From: Paenibacillus solanacearum
Lineage (GTDB): Bacteria > Bacillota > Bacilli > Paenibacillales > NBRC-103111
Assembly (NCBI RefSeq): GCF_910593845.1
Contig: NZ_CAJVAS010000017.1
Location: 1 to 64,000, forward strand
Length of the DNA: 64,000 bases
Reading direction: 5' to 3'
Shown here: piece by piece, positions 25,845-34,808 of the stretch
Numbering within the stretch: the stretch's first letter is position 1
How the letters are laid out: every line of letters begins with the position of its first letter
The notes under the pieces: generated by a model
Database searches by the model: none
Told to the model about the DNA's origin: nothing
Seen by the model: only the letters and a program-made list of their open reading frames with translations
Program-made: the position numbers and the translations under genes

Positions 25845-26940
25845 CGAGGCGAATCAGGGGAATTCGATGCTGATTGGACAAGACGCCGATCGTTTGATCA
25901 GCCTGCTCGACACGCATATCGCCGACCCGGCGTTTCGCGAAGGCTTGAAACAATCGTTAAAGCAGCTGACCGACATCAAGTTCGCGCTGGACGAATCGTC
26001 GATCGTCGCCATGACCAATCATCGCGGCATCATCCAATATGTAAACGATAAATTTTGCCAAATTTCCAAGTATGCATACGACGAGCTGATCGGGCAAGAT
26101 CACCGAATCATCAATTCGGGGTATCACGATAAAGGGTTCATGATGGAATTATGGCAAACGATTTCGTCCGGGCGCGTATGGCACGGCGATATTAAGAACA
26201 AAGCGAAGGACGGCACATTTTATTGGGTCAACACGACCATTGTTCCGTTCCTGGACGACAAAGGCCGGCCTTATCAATATCTTGCGATTCGCAACGAAGT
26301 GACGCAGTTGAAGAAAGTCGAAGCCGAGCTGAAGCATATGATGACGCACGTGATGGAGGTGCAGGAGCAGGAGCGAAGACGATTTTCCCGCGAGCTGCAC
26401 GACGGTATCGGGCAAAGTCTGTTCTCGCTGCTGATCCAGATGGACATGGTCATCGCGCAGACCAAGTCGGAAGAACTCGAAGCGCTTCGCCGCAACGTCG
26501 CGGCCATTATCGAGGAAGTGCGCGGACTCGCCTGGGAATTGCGCCCTTCCGTATTGGATGACTTGGGCGTCGTGCCCGCGATCCGAACGTATATTGAAAA
26601 TTATGGAAGACATTACGGAATCAACGTCCATTTCGACTGCAACTTGCGGAAACGGCTCGATCCGAACAAAGAAACGACGATGTATCGCGTCATACAGGAA
26701 GCGCTCACGAACATCGGCAAGTACGCCGACGTCTCGGAAGCCCGCGTCAGCATTCTCGAAGCCGACGATTATGTCGAAGTCCGGGTCGAAGACGAAGGCC
26801 GCGGCTTCACAAGGGAGACGGCTTCCAAAGGTGTCGGCCTGTTCAGCATGGAAGAACGAGCCCGCAGCGCAGGCGGACAGCTGTCGATCCGTTCCGAAGA
26901 GGGGCAAGGGACGCAGCTGACGCTGATCGTGCCGAAGTAA
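25837..26940 (+). CDS. PAS-domain sensor histidine kinase, HisKA_3 type (NreB-like)
   Basis: Soluble kinase of up to 367 residues. A PAS/PAC domain (about 45-158, with the 'HRIINSGYH' motif of redox or aerotaxis-type PAS domains) is followed by a dimerisation and phospho-acceptor motif (RRFSRELHDGIGQ, H188) and a HATPase_c domain (about 270-365, 'DEGRGF', 'GVGLFSMEERA'). There are only two cysteines, so the four-Cys [4Fe-4S] oxygen sensor of staphylococcal NreB is absent; the cofactor may differ. The TTG at 25837 overlaps the regulator stop; the ATG at 25867, preceded by AGGGG, is an equally good start. The 3' end faces the SulP gene with 3 bases between. Confidence 0.88.
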   Translation: MNNEANQGNSMLIGQDADRLISLLDTHIADPAFREGLKQSLKQLTDIKFALDESSIVAMTNHRGIIQYVNDKFCQISKYAYDELIGQDHRIINSGYHDKGFMMELWQTISSGRVWHGDIKNKAKDGTFYWVNTTIVPFLDDKGRPYQYLAIRNEVTQLKKVEAELKHMMTHVMEVQEQERRRFSRELHDGIGQSLFSLLIQMDMVIAQTKSEELEALRRNVAAIIEEVRGLAWELRPSVLDDLGVVPAIRTYIENYGRHYGINVHFDCNLRKRLDPNKETTMYRVIQEALTNIGKYADVSEARVSILEADDYVEVRVEDEGRGFTRETASKGVGLFSMEERARSAGGQLSIRSEEGQGTQLTLIVPK

Positions 26941-26943
26941 CGG

Positions 26944-28683
26944 TTACGAGCCGTCCGCCTTACGGTCCGTTTCGGGCGAAGCTGACAACAAAGCGCATTC
27001 CCGGAAAGCAAAGTGCCGGCATCCGGCGCATTTCCTTGGATCGATGCGGCTTAAGGCATCGGTGATCGCTTCGCCCGTCCGCTCGAAATATCGCTCGCTC
27101 CCGATCCGGCTTTCCAGTCCTGTTCTTTGCAGCAGCGCCCTGGGCTGCGGCCGGATCCCGGAGATCATGACCGCTCCTCCCGCGCCTTCGATTTCCTTGA
27201 CCACCTTCGACAAGCTCGATTCCCCGGATGTATCCAGCATCGGAACCCGGCCTAGGCGGAACAGCACAATATTCGGACGGTTACGCACCGCGTGCCGAAC
27301 GGATTGCTCGAATTTGGCTGACGTGCCGAAGAATAACGCCCCCTCCACGGTAAAAATACTGATTTGCGGACAATCATGCTCCTCCTTCACGATGTACTCC
27401 GCCACCTTCTCATTTCTGGTTTGCGGGTCCGGCAGCACCTTGGCAACGGTCAAGCTCTCGCTCATACGCTTCATGAACCAGACGGCCGCCGCCAGCAGTC
27501 CCACTTCTACGGCAATCGTCAAATCCGTCAGAACGGTAAGCAGGAACGTAATGAGCATAACCAGGGAATCGCCGCTCCTTGTTCGCAAAATATGAACAAA
27601 TTCCTTGCGTTCGCTCATATTCCACGCCACAACCATCAGAATGGGCGCCATGCTTGCAAGCGGGATGCGCGAGGCCCACGGAGCGAATGCGAGCAGGACA
27701 AGCAGCACCGTTAAGCTGTGAATCATGCCCGAGATCGGGCTCGCCGCGCCGCTGCGGATGTTCGTCGCGGTCCGGGCGATCGCTCCGGTCGCCGGAATGC
27801 CGCCGAACAACGGAGTCACGATGTTCGCAATGCCTTGGCCGATCAGCTCGCGATTGCTGTGGTGGCGCGTGCCCGACATGCCGTCGGCGACCACCGCGGA
27901 CAACAGCGATTCGATCCCTCCGAGCATCGCAATGACAAACGCAGGCCCGATTAGCTGCGACATGCGTTCCAGCGTGATCGCCGGCCAATGAAAGGCAGGC
28001 AGCGTGCTTGGAATGGCCCCGTAGGCCGATCCGATCGTCGCGGTTTGACCGTCCATCCACCAGGCGGCGATAATGCTGGAGCAGACAAGCCCGACCAGCG
28101 ATCCGGGGATCTTGGGAAAAAACCTCGGCGTCAGAAGCATCACCGTGAGTGAAATAACAGCGGCCGTAATGCTGTACGGATTCGCGGAAGACAGATGGAT
28201 AACGATCTCTTGCATATTGGGAATAAAATATTCATGCTTTTGAATGTTAGACAGACCGAGGAAGCTCGCGATTTGACCCGTAAATATAATGACGGCAATG
28301 CCCGCGGTAAATCCGACGGTAACCGGACGGGGGATGAACTGAATGAGCGCCCCTAGCTTGAAACCCCCCATTAACACGAGCAGCACGCCGGCCATCAGTC
28401 CCGCAACCAGCAAGTTTTCATAACCGTGCTGCAGCGTGATCGCCAGCAAAACCGGGATAAATGCCCCCGTAGGTCCTCCAATCTGAAATTTGGAGCCGCC
28501 GAGCAGCGAAATCAGAAATCCCGCGATCACCGTCGTGTAAATGCCGTACTGCGGACTCACGCCGGAAGCAATGGCAAAAGCCATGCCGAGCGGAATGGCT
28601 ATGATCCCGACAATCAGTCCCGATACGAGGTCTCGACGAAAATTCCCCGCATGATACCCTTCAAATCTCCCGGTCCACTTCAT
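26944..28683 (-). CDS. SulP-family anion transporter with STAS domain and Cys-rich tail
   Basis: Inner-membrane anion carrier of 579 residues (sulfate, bicarbonate or related anions). The N-terminal 10-14 helix SulP core carries 'GLIVGIIAIPLGMAFAIASGVSPQYG' and 'TGATARTATNIRSGA'-like segments. A C-terminal STAS domain (about 430-540, 'VPMLDTSGESSLSKVV') follows. The last about 40 residues contain C-x2-C and a further Cys (KCAGCRHFAFRECALL), unusual for the family and possibly metal- or redox-binding. I chose the ATG at 28683, preceded by AAGAAGG; the longer frame to 28818 runs into upstream sequence. It follows the ArsR regulator gene by about 170 bases and is probably controlled by it. Confidence 0.88.
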   Translation of the reverse strand: MKWTGRFEGYHAGNFRRDLVSGLIVGIIAIPLGMAFAIASGVSPQYGIYTTVIAGFLISLLGGSKFQIGGPTGAFIPVLLAITLQHGYENLLVAGLMAGVLLVLMGGFKLGALIQFIPRPVTVGFTAGIAVIIFTGQIASFLGLSNIQKHEYFIPNMQEIVIHLSSANPYSITAAVISLTVMLLTPRFFPKIPGSLVGLVCSSIIAAWWMDGQTATIGSAYGAIPSTLPAFHWPAITLERMSQLIGPAFVIAMLGGIESLLSAVVADGMSGTRHHSNRELIGQGIANIVTPLFGGIPATGAIARTATNIRSGAASPISGMIHSLTVLLVLLAFAPWASRIPLASMAPILMVVAWNMSERKEFVHILRTRSGDSLVMLITFLLTVLTDLTIAVEVGLLAAAVWFMKRMSESLTVAKVLPDPQTRNEKVAEYIVKEEHDCPQISIFTVEGALFFGTSAKFEQSVRHAVRNRPNIVLFRLGRVPMLDTSGESSLSKVVKEIEGAGGAVMISGIRPQPRALLQRTGLESRIGSERYFERTGEAITDALSRIDPRKCAGCRHFAFRECALLSASPETDRKADGS

Positions 28684-28855
28684 CGCTACGCCTTCTTCTT
28701 CTTTATATTTGATTATTTGAATATAAAGATAATAATTGTCCCAACCGTTTTTCGTCAAACCACAAAAACGACCTGCTCTCCCCGTATCGTACCGATAAAC
28801 AAATAAAAACAAGGTCATCTTATGCGGCAGTAAGATTCCCTTGTTTTTTCGCAGG

Positions 28856-29182
28856 TTACTCGTTTCTTATGTTTTCTAGCAGCGAGATCGCATCGACCAG
28901 ATGGTTGTCGAAGATTTGCTTCGCGACCTTCAGCAGCTCCCTGATCAGCGGATCGCGAAGCGTATAGATAACAGAGGTACCCTCTTTCGTCCCGATGACG
29001 ACGTTCTTATTCCTCAAGATGGCCAGCTGTTGCGAGACAGCGGAGCCCTCGGTTCCTAATATAGCCTGCAGTTCATTGACGTTGCGGTCTCCCTCGCACA
29101 GCACCTCGAGGATGCGAATGCGCAGCGGATGAGCCAATGCCTTGAAAAACTCTGCCTTGAATTGTTGAATTTCACGATTCAT
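28856..29182 (-). CDS. ArsR-family winged-helix regulator
   Basis: A 108-residue dimeric repressor-type protein. The winged helix is at about 10-85: 'FFKALAHPLRIRILEVL', then the recognition helix 'GSAVSQQLAILRNKNVV'. The metal-binding ELCxCxL motif of classical ArsR/SmtB members is missing (the region reads VLCEGDRN, one Cys), so the signal may be redox, sulfur or a small anion rather than a heavy metal. GAGAGGA lies eight bases before the ATG. A perfect palindrome overlaps its promoter, suggesting self-control. The SulP transporter gene lies next downstream. Confidence 0.88.
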   Translation of the reverse strand: MNREIQQFKAEFFKALAHPLRIRILEVLCEGDRNVNELQAILGTEGSAVSQQLAILRNKNVVIGTKEGTSVIYTLRDPLIRELLKVAKQIFDNHLVDAISLLENIRNE

Positions 29183-29201
29183 CGATCTGATCCTCTCGAA
29201 A

Positions 29202-29219
29202 ATTATGAATATTCATAAT
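29202..29219. promoter_or_regulatory. Palindromic ArsR operator
   Basis: ATTATGAATATTCATAAT is a perfect 18-bp palindrome 20 bases before the ArsR start. It overlaps a plausible -10 (TATGAA, with TTGATC 17 bases upstream on the minus strand). Its form fits winged-helix dimer binding; autoregulation is inferred. Confidence 0.7.
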
Positions 29220-29295
29220 CATACCATAGGAACAGATCAAGTTACATTTTTTGACGAAATGCGAGTTGAACCGACGAGCATGCCGCAGAGCTTGA

Positions 29296-31464
29296 TCAGC
29301 CGCGCTCCCGATGGCCTCCTGCAGCCAACGCCCGCTCCAGCTCGCTGACCTGGGCTGAAAGCTCCTGCACCGCTTTGATGAGCGGAGCCACGAACTCTTC
29401 GTACCGCAAGCCTTGTCTCGACGTTGCCCGGTCCTCGGTCCAGCCTGCAAAATCGCCGGCGTCCAGCGCGGTCAGCGCCGCCTTCACCTCCTGTGCGATC
29501 AGTCCGTAATGAGGACGTTGAAAACGGCGTGCCGGCATGCGTTCGCTTTCATCTTCGGTCATTTCCACATCTTTGTATTTGTACGATACCGGGCGCAGCG
29601 CCTTAATAAAAGCCAACCCCAAATCGCTGTCGCGGATTTGCTCCTTATCCCGCGCATCCGACGTGACGATCGTCGGCGTCGCCGCGTAGATGTCACTCCA
29701 CCGACTGCTCATCGAGCCTAAAGAATGCGCATTGTCGCTGGCGGGAACCATCTGCTTGGCCCGTGTGACGGCACCGTTCAAGTAAAGGGTACCGGCGCGC
29801 CACTCCATTTGCGTCACGCTCATGCCGGATCGGGTGACCAGCTCATAGTTGACGGTGCCGCCATCGGCGTCATTTTGAATTTGCCGGTTCAGCGATCCGC
29901 CGTTCACGGTCCATTTCCAGTTTTTCTGGTCTGCTGCGCCATCGGTTTCCCGCATCGTAAGAAACGGCTGCTTGCTTTCGAGCTGCAGGTCTTTTTGCCA
30001 TATGGAGATGCGGCTTCGGTCCACGGCTCCGTATTCGTAAGACGTCCATCCGGCGGAGAACACATGCGTCCCGATGACGCAGTCCCGTGTATTATTCTGA
30101 AAGCTGAAGCCGACGCCGGAAACGCCCTGGAATTGAATTCCGTCATAACTATGCTGCGGACAGTTATCCAAATAAATGCCATACGATAGTCCGAGTCCCG
30201 CGATGAGTCCGTCGCAGCTCATTCCTCCGCAATTCGTAAAGTGGAAGCCGTACGACGTGCCGGTAAACGGCGTGACGCTGGTATCGGCTTGCACCCGAAT
30301 ATTGCTGATCCACGACTTGTTCACCTGCTCCAGCTTCATGCCGTACCAGTCCCCGCCATGATCGAATCCCGACTTGTGGCGGCTGACCGCCACATTGGAT
30401 ATAGCTGTCCACGAGCGATTGTTCAAATGCAGCGCCACCCGCTGCGCGTTAATCAGCGTATCGTGGATACGCCCCTCCGAAAAGACGGTCGTCCCCGTCG
30501 AAACAATGCCTTCATAAGCATGCGCAATATCGACGCCCGCGATAAAGAAGAACGCGCGATCGCCAATCTCGATCCCCCGCTTCACGCCATGCGTCGTTAT
30601 ACCGGATATGCGAGCGGATAGGATGCCCCCGGCGGCGGCCAGCTTTAAAAACGTATGGTCGGGCTGTGCCAGCGGATCGGTATCCGTCCGGTACGTACCG
30701 ACGGCGTCGATGTTGTCGATGTACGCTCCCCAGCAATCCCCGAGCCGAATGCAAGTCTCCCAGCCGTAGTCGTAGACGAATCCCGATCCTGCGCTCTGAA
30801 GCTGGTTCCCGCGAAACTCCAGGCTGCTGAAGCTGTAACGAGTCCGGTACGTATAATACAGACTGCCGACGGCAGGCGTCACGATCGCGTGCCGGCTGTG
30901 CGCTCCCCGGCACAACAGCGTCATGCGCTCGACGCCGCCTTCTTGTCCGGGAGCGGTCGCAGCCTGGAAAGCAAAACCGTCCAAGCCGGTCATCTGATCG
31001 AAGATGACGGTCGTTCTTCCGCTTCCTTCGCCGATCAACCGAATCACCGGCACGGTAAGCGTCGCCGTGATCCTGTAATTTCCAGCCGGGAAACACACTT
31101 GGCGGCCGTCCGCCGCGTTCAGCGCCGCTTGAATCGCTGCCGTATCGTCCGTCGTTCCGTCTCCCGTCGCGCCAAAGTCGCGAACATCGATCGGGCAGGC
31201 GTGCATCCATCGAGGTGACGAATACCCGGGATGTGCATCCCCGTTGTAGACCGATTCAGTCACATCGTGGGCCCGGGCGCCCTTCACCCCGCTACCGCCC
31301 AATAAGTCCCCCGCCGCCAGCGCCGCCCCGGCAAGTCCGATACCGGCCAGGAACGCTCTTCGGTCCATTCGCGAGCCATCCGGGCGCGTTCCTTCCGCCG
31401 CTTCCGTCTCGCGGCTGGCCGGTTCCACATGTTCCCGATTTTCCCTTTCCTCATTCAAGATCAT
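29296..31464 (-). CDS. Tat-exported beta-helix (pectate-lyase-3 type) protein with S74 chaperone domain
   Basis: A 722-residue extracellular protein. A twin-arginine signal (DRRAFLAGIG, R35-R36) is followed by a right-handed parallel beta-helix of the pectate lyase superfamily / GH55 type (about 90-560; 'IDVRDFGATGDGTTDDTAAIQAALNAA'). The C-terminus (about 605-722) is a peptidase S74 intramolecular chaperone domain like those of phage tail spikes: 'TSDARDKEQIRDSDLG' with the Ser-Asp self-cleavage site, 'VSYKYKD' and 'GLIAQEVKAAL', ending in a coiled coil (EFVAPLIKAVQELSAQVSELERAL). It likely trimerises and acts on or binds a polysaccharide. The last gene of the carbohydrate operon, nine bases after the nucleoside hydrolase. 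TTG 31458 is an alternative start. Confidence 0.82.
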   Translation of the reverse strand: MILNEERENREHVEPASRETEAAEGTRPDGSRMDRRAFLAGIGLAGAALAAGDLLGGSGVKGARAHDVTESVYNGDAHPGYSSPRWMHACPIDVRDFGATGDGTTDDTAAIQAALNAADGRQVCFPAGNYRITATLTVPVIRLIGEGSGRTTVIFDQMTGLDGFAFQAATAPGQEGGVERMTLLCRGAHSRHAIVTPAVGSLYYTYRTRYSFSSLEFRGNQLQSAGSGFVYDYGWETCIRLGDCWGAYIDNIDAVGTYRTDTDPLAQPDHTFLKLAAAGGILSARISGITTHGVKRGIEIGDRAFFFIAGVDIAHAYEGIVSTGTTVFSEGRIHDTLINAQRVALHLNNRSWTAISNVAVSRHKSGFDHGGDWYGMKLEQVNKSWISNIRVQADTSVTPFTGTSYGFHFTNCGGMSCDGLIAGLGLSYGIYLDNCPQHSYDGIQFQGVSGVGFSFQNNTRDCVIGTHVFSAGWTSYEYGAVDRSRISIWQKDLQLESKQPFLTMRETDGAADQKNWKWTVNGGSLNRQIQNDADGGTVNYELVTRSGMSVTQMEWRAGTLYLNGAVTRAKQMVPASDNAHSLGSMSSRWSDIYAATPTIVTSDARDKEQIRDSDLGLAFIKALRPVSYKYKDVEMTEDESERMPARRFQRPHYGLIAQEVKAALTALDAGDFAGWTEDRATSRQGLRYEEFVAPLIKAVQELSAQVSELERALAAGGHRERG

Positions 31465-31473
31465 TCGCCTCCC

Positions 31474-32421
31474 TTATTTCATGCTCGACGATGCCTTCAT
31501 CGCACGAATTTCCCGGTACAAGTCCCCGAAGATGCGGTCGCGGCTGACCGCAGTCGCGCAGCGAATGAAATGCCGGCCCGGATCGAAGCTCCAGCGGTAC
31601 ACCGCATCGGAGCTCGTGATGACAGGACTATGTACGAGCGAGCTCGGAACGGATGCCGGGGCTACGAGCCATGCTACGGCCGACAAATCCCAAATGACGC
31701 GCGAATAAGCGAAATGATCCTTGCGGCATTGCTCGAACGTATCGCACAAGTAGTTTCCGATTGGCCCTTGATCCTTCAAAAATTGATTCGTCTCCGCTAG
31801 CGTCGTTATTAAATGCGAGGCAACGCCTGAGCAGGGGACGAGCATCAGGGGAACGCCGCTATCCAGCACGGTTCGGGAAGCATGAACGTCCTGGCGCAGG
31901 TTGAATTCTTGGCAGTTCGGCCAATGCAGCGCATGCCCGCCTAACCACACGACGACGATTTTATCAATAATCCGGGGCTCGAGCCTGATGGCCGACGCCA
32001 CATTCGTAATCGCGCCGATCGCAACCACATAGAGCGGGTCCTCATCTGAAGAGGCACGCGCACGCGCGATAAGATCCGACACCGCTTCGCTTTGCACCGG
32101 CGTCGCCGCGTCCGGCATGAACTGATCGGAGCCCTTATACACAAAGCCGTCCGGCAGACGGCCGAACAGACCGCAAATCTTGACGATTTCGTGGTAGCTC
32201 TTCTCCATTCCGTCTCCAGGGCTGCTGGAGAGCGCATTGAGGAACGGCGCAGCGTAGAGCGCTTCAACCTGCAGCCGCTCCGGAGAAGCGAGCGCGTAAG
32301 CCACAGCAAACTGATCGTCGATTTCATTAAACGTATCGGTATCCAGCACCATGCGAACTTTGCCCTCCGGCGGAGCAAGTCGGCGTATCCGTTTCTCATC
32401 GGTCATTGCGGTCACTTTCAT
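31474..32421 (-). CDS. Inosine/uridine-preferring-type nucleoside hydrolase
   Basis: A 315-residue cytoplasmic N-ribohydrolase-fold enzyme. The calcium-binding Asp cluster is VLDTDTFNEIDDQFA (D27, D29, D35, D36), a variant of the usual DTDxGxDDA. 'VAIGAITNVASAIRLEP' and 'NLRQDVHASRTVLDSGVPLMLVP' are further family blocks. It would split the N-glycosidic bond of a ribonucleoside, but relatives in polysaccharide operons may act on other pentofuranosides; given the neighbours an arabinoside-like substrate is conceivable. GGAGG lies seven bases before the start and overlaps the AraC stop region, so it is in the same operon. Confidence 0.85.
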   Translation of the reverse strand: MKVTAMTDEKRIRRLAPPEGKVRMVLDTDTFNEIDDQFAVAYALASPERLQVEALYAAPFLNALSSSPGDGMEKSYHEIVKICGLFGRLPDGFVYKGSDQFMPDAATPVQSEAVSDLIARARASSDEDPLYVVAIGAITNVASAIRLEPRIIDKIVVVWLGGHALHWPNCQEFNLRQDVHASRTVLDSGVPLMLVPCSGVASHLITTLAETNQFLKDQGPIGNYLCDTFEQCRKDHFAYSRVIWDLSAVAWLVAPASVPSSLVHSPVITSSDAVYRWSFDPGRHFIRCATAVSRDRIFGDLYREIRAMKASSSMK

Positions 32422-32423
32422 AG

Positions 32424-34784
32424 TTATCCCTCCGTCAATTCGTAATCATCGTCGTCTTGACCGCGCATGGCGCCGTTTCGGTAGCTCTGCAGCGACATGC
32501 CCTCGGTCTTTTTGAATACACGCAGAAACGTCGTTCGGTTGCCGATGCCGACCTTATCCGCGATTTCCCCGATCGGCAGCCGGGTAGAGGCAAGCAGCCG
32601 CTTGGCCTGATCGACGCGAACGATGTTCAAATATTGCGTAATATTCATTCCCGTTTTTTCCTTGAAGATCCGCGATACATATTTGGGGGAAACGCCCAAT
32701 CGGTCCGAAATGCTTTCCAAATACAAATCGCGGTCGTACTCGTTCTCGATCATGTCCATGATGGCGGAAATATGCGCATTCGTCTTGAATGTTTGCTGCC
32801 GGGCCTCGAGTTCGTCCGCCAATCGATCATAGAACACAAATAACGACGCTTTCTTAAGCTCGACGCGAGGCGGCCATGCCTCGGAGTCGTTGAGCAGCCG
32901 GTGCCGTTCCTCATCGAGCAGCTCTCTTGGCTCCAATCCCTGCTCCATGGCAAACCGCAGCCCTGTGCGGTACACATCGGTAATAAACATCCCGACCATG
33001 GGAGAAGACAGGCCGTCCTGTTCCTGCTGCGCGATAATTTGCCTTATTTTCGCCTTCAAGGCTGGATCTCCCGCCTTTAGCAAATTCAGCAGCCTCATTT
33101 CGTCGGTAAACGTATACATGACGCTCGGCCGGACGGGAAGCCGGTCATACGGCACAATCTCGCAATCGCGGCGGCCGTCGCAGTGCTGCAAGGCCACCAT
33201 CGCTTCCTTGTACGAATCGGCAACGCCTCCGATCCCCTGATGGACCTTGCCGATCCCGGCACGGACAGTACAAAACTGAAGATCGAATTGAAACGTCTGC
33301 ATGAAGCTTTCCAGCGCTTGACGCAGCCCGGCTTCATCCTTGCCGGCATCGTCCGGCTCCATGACGCAAAGATACAAATGGCGCGTCATCTCCAGCACAT
33401 GAAGCCGGAAATGCCGGCTCAGAAAACCCCGGATCAATTTCTTCAGCTTGCTCCAGACGATGAGCCGCTCTTCATCAGGAATATGCGCGTAGAAAGCTTC
33501 CTTGAACTCGAAATGAATGCCGATGCAGCGGTATCGGTCTTTCGTAAAGCCGAAGCGCTCACGGAACCATTGCTCCAGCTGTACGGCATCCGCCGTTTCC
33601 CGATCTTTCAGCAGAAGCAGCAGCGCCTGATCCGCATACTCGACGCGGACGCTGTCCAGCTGCCGCTCGAACGTAAGGTTATGCCGGATTAACCGGTTGA
33701 TGCCGAGTCCGATTTCGTCGAAATCATTGGCAGGCGCTCCCGGCGCGTCGACCGGTTCCTTGTGATCGGACAGGACATCCTTGATCCGCTGGATCGGCGT
33801 ATACAGCTTGAACGTGAAAATAAAAGAAAACAGCACACCGATCACAACCAATACGATGCAGATGACGACAATCATGCCCCATATCCCGCTCGCTTGACGG
33901 TTGAACTCGCTGACCGGCGTCAAAGCGTACAGCTTCCAACCGTACAAATCCGACTGCACATACGAAGCGATGTACGAGGTATCGCCCATCGTCAGCTCCG
34001 TGCTGCCCGGCTCGCCGGAAGGAAACGATTCGGCCAGCTTGCCGAGCAGCGCAGGCACGGCGGCGGCTTGCTGCTCCGGTCCGAAGACGAGACGGTTATA
34101 CGCATCCAACGCGACGAACTGCGTGGAATCGAACGGTGCGTAGCCTTTCAGCTTACGCTGCAGGTCATTCACCGAAATGTTGGTGACCAGCACCGCGCGA
34201 TATCCCCGCACCAGGCGGCTTACGACGACCGGGACGACGCGTTCCCCCGTCTGCTCAGTGTGCAGGAGCGACGGCTTCAATAATTCGATGTCGCGGCCGG
34301 ATTCGCTCGACCGCTTCCAGTAGTCAACCGCGAACTCATCATACCGGGCCGCCCGCTGGAAGAAAGCGTCGAAGTCCTCGATCCCTGAAGTCGTATATAC
34401 TTTGTCATGGTCAATGTACATGAACACAAGTCCGGCAAATTCGGTCAATATCGCCGAAGTGCGTTTCAAGCTTTGCAAAATATCGACCAGGCTGGCCCGG
34501 TCCTCCAGCGTGTATTCCCGATCCGGCTTCAGCAGCCGGCTGACGGCGATATCGCTGAAAAAGCTAATGCCCGCTTCTTGCACGGTTCGCAGATGCGCGT
34601 CGAGCTGGCCTGCGGAGATTTCCAAGCCTTTCGTCGCATTTTCGATAAAATCATGCTTATATTTGGCGACGAAGTTGGCATACGTCACGACGCCGATCAC
34701 GGCGATCGGAATGAGGAGGGATAAGAAATAGAGCAAAATTTGATAAAAAAGCTTATTGGCAGGCATGATCCGGTTCCTTTGCAT
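32424..34784 (-). CDS. Membrane-anchored AraC-type regulator with Cache sensor
   Basis: A 786-residue one-component membrane regulator. Transmembrane helices at about 12-34 and 300-322 enclose an extracellular dCache-like sensor domain. A cytoplasmic linker follows, and the C-terminus (about 680-775) has two AraC helix-turn-helix motifs ('LESISDRLGVSPKYVSRIFKEKTG', 'PIGEIADKVGIGNRTTFLRVFKK'). It probably senses extracellular oligosaccharide and activates the surrounding operon. AAGGAGG lies nine bases before the ATG. It is embedded between the BNR hydrolase and nucleoside hydrolase genes, all on the same strand with short gaps. Confidence 0.88.
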   Translation of the reverse strand: MQRNRIMPANKLFYQILLYFLSLLIPIAVIGVVTYANFVAKYKHDFIENATKGLEISAGQLDAHLRTVQEAGISFFSDIAVSRLLKPDREYTLEDRASLVDILQSLKRTSAILTEFAGLVFMYIDHDKVYTTSGIEDFDAFFQRAARYDEFAVDYWKRSSESGRDIELLKPSLLHTEQTGERVVPVVVSRLVRGYRAVLVTNISVNDLQRKLKGYAPFDSTQFVALDAYNRLVFGPEQQAAAVPALLGKLAESFPSGEPGSTELTMGDTSYIASYVQSDLYGWKLYALTPVSEFNRQASGIWGMIVVICIVLVVIGVLFSFIFTFKLYTPIQRIKDVLSDHKEPVDAPGAPANDFDEIGLGINRLIRHNLTFERQLDSVRVEYADQALLLLLKDRETADAVQLEQWFRERFGFTKDRYRCIGIHFEFKEAFYAHIPDEERLIVWSKLKKLIRGFLSRHFRLHVLEMTRHLYLCVMEPDDAGKDEAGLRQALESFMQTFQFDLQFCTVRAGIGKVHQGIGGVADSYKEAMVALQHCDGRRDCEIVPYDRLPVRPSVMYTFTDEMRLLNLLKAGDPALKAKIRQIIAQQEQDGLSSPMVGMFITDVYRTGLRFAMEQGLEPRELLDEERHRLLNDSEAWPPRVELKKASLFVFYDRLADELEARQQTFKTNAHISAIMDMIENEYDRDLYLESISDRLGVSPKYVSRIFKEKTGMNITQYLNIVRVDQAKRLLASTRLPIGEIADKVGIGNRTTFLRVFKKTEGMSLQSYRNGAMRGQDDDDYELTEG

Positions 34785-34808
34785 TCCTGTCTCCCTCCTT
34801 CTCCGGCG

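Noticed and set aside
29725..31218. Several plus-strand open frames opposite the beta-helix gene
   Set aside because: High-GC antisense frames without start signals or motifs; the minus-strand protein is well supported.
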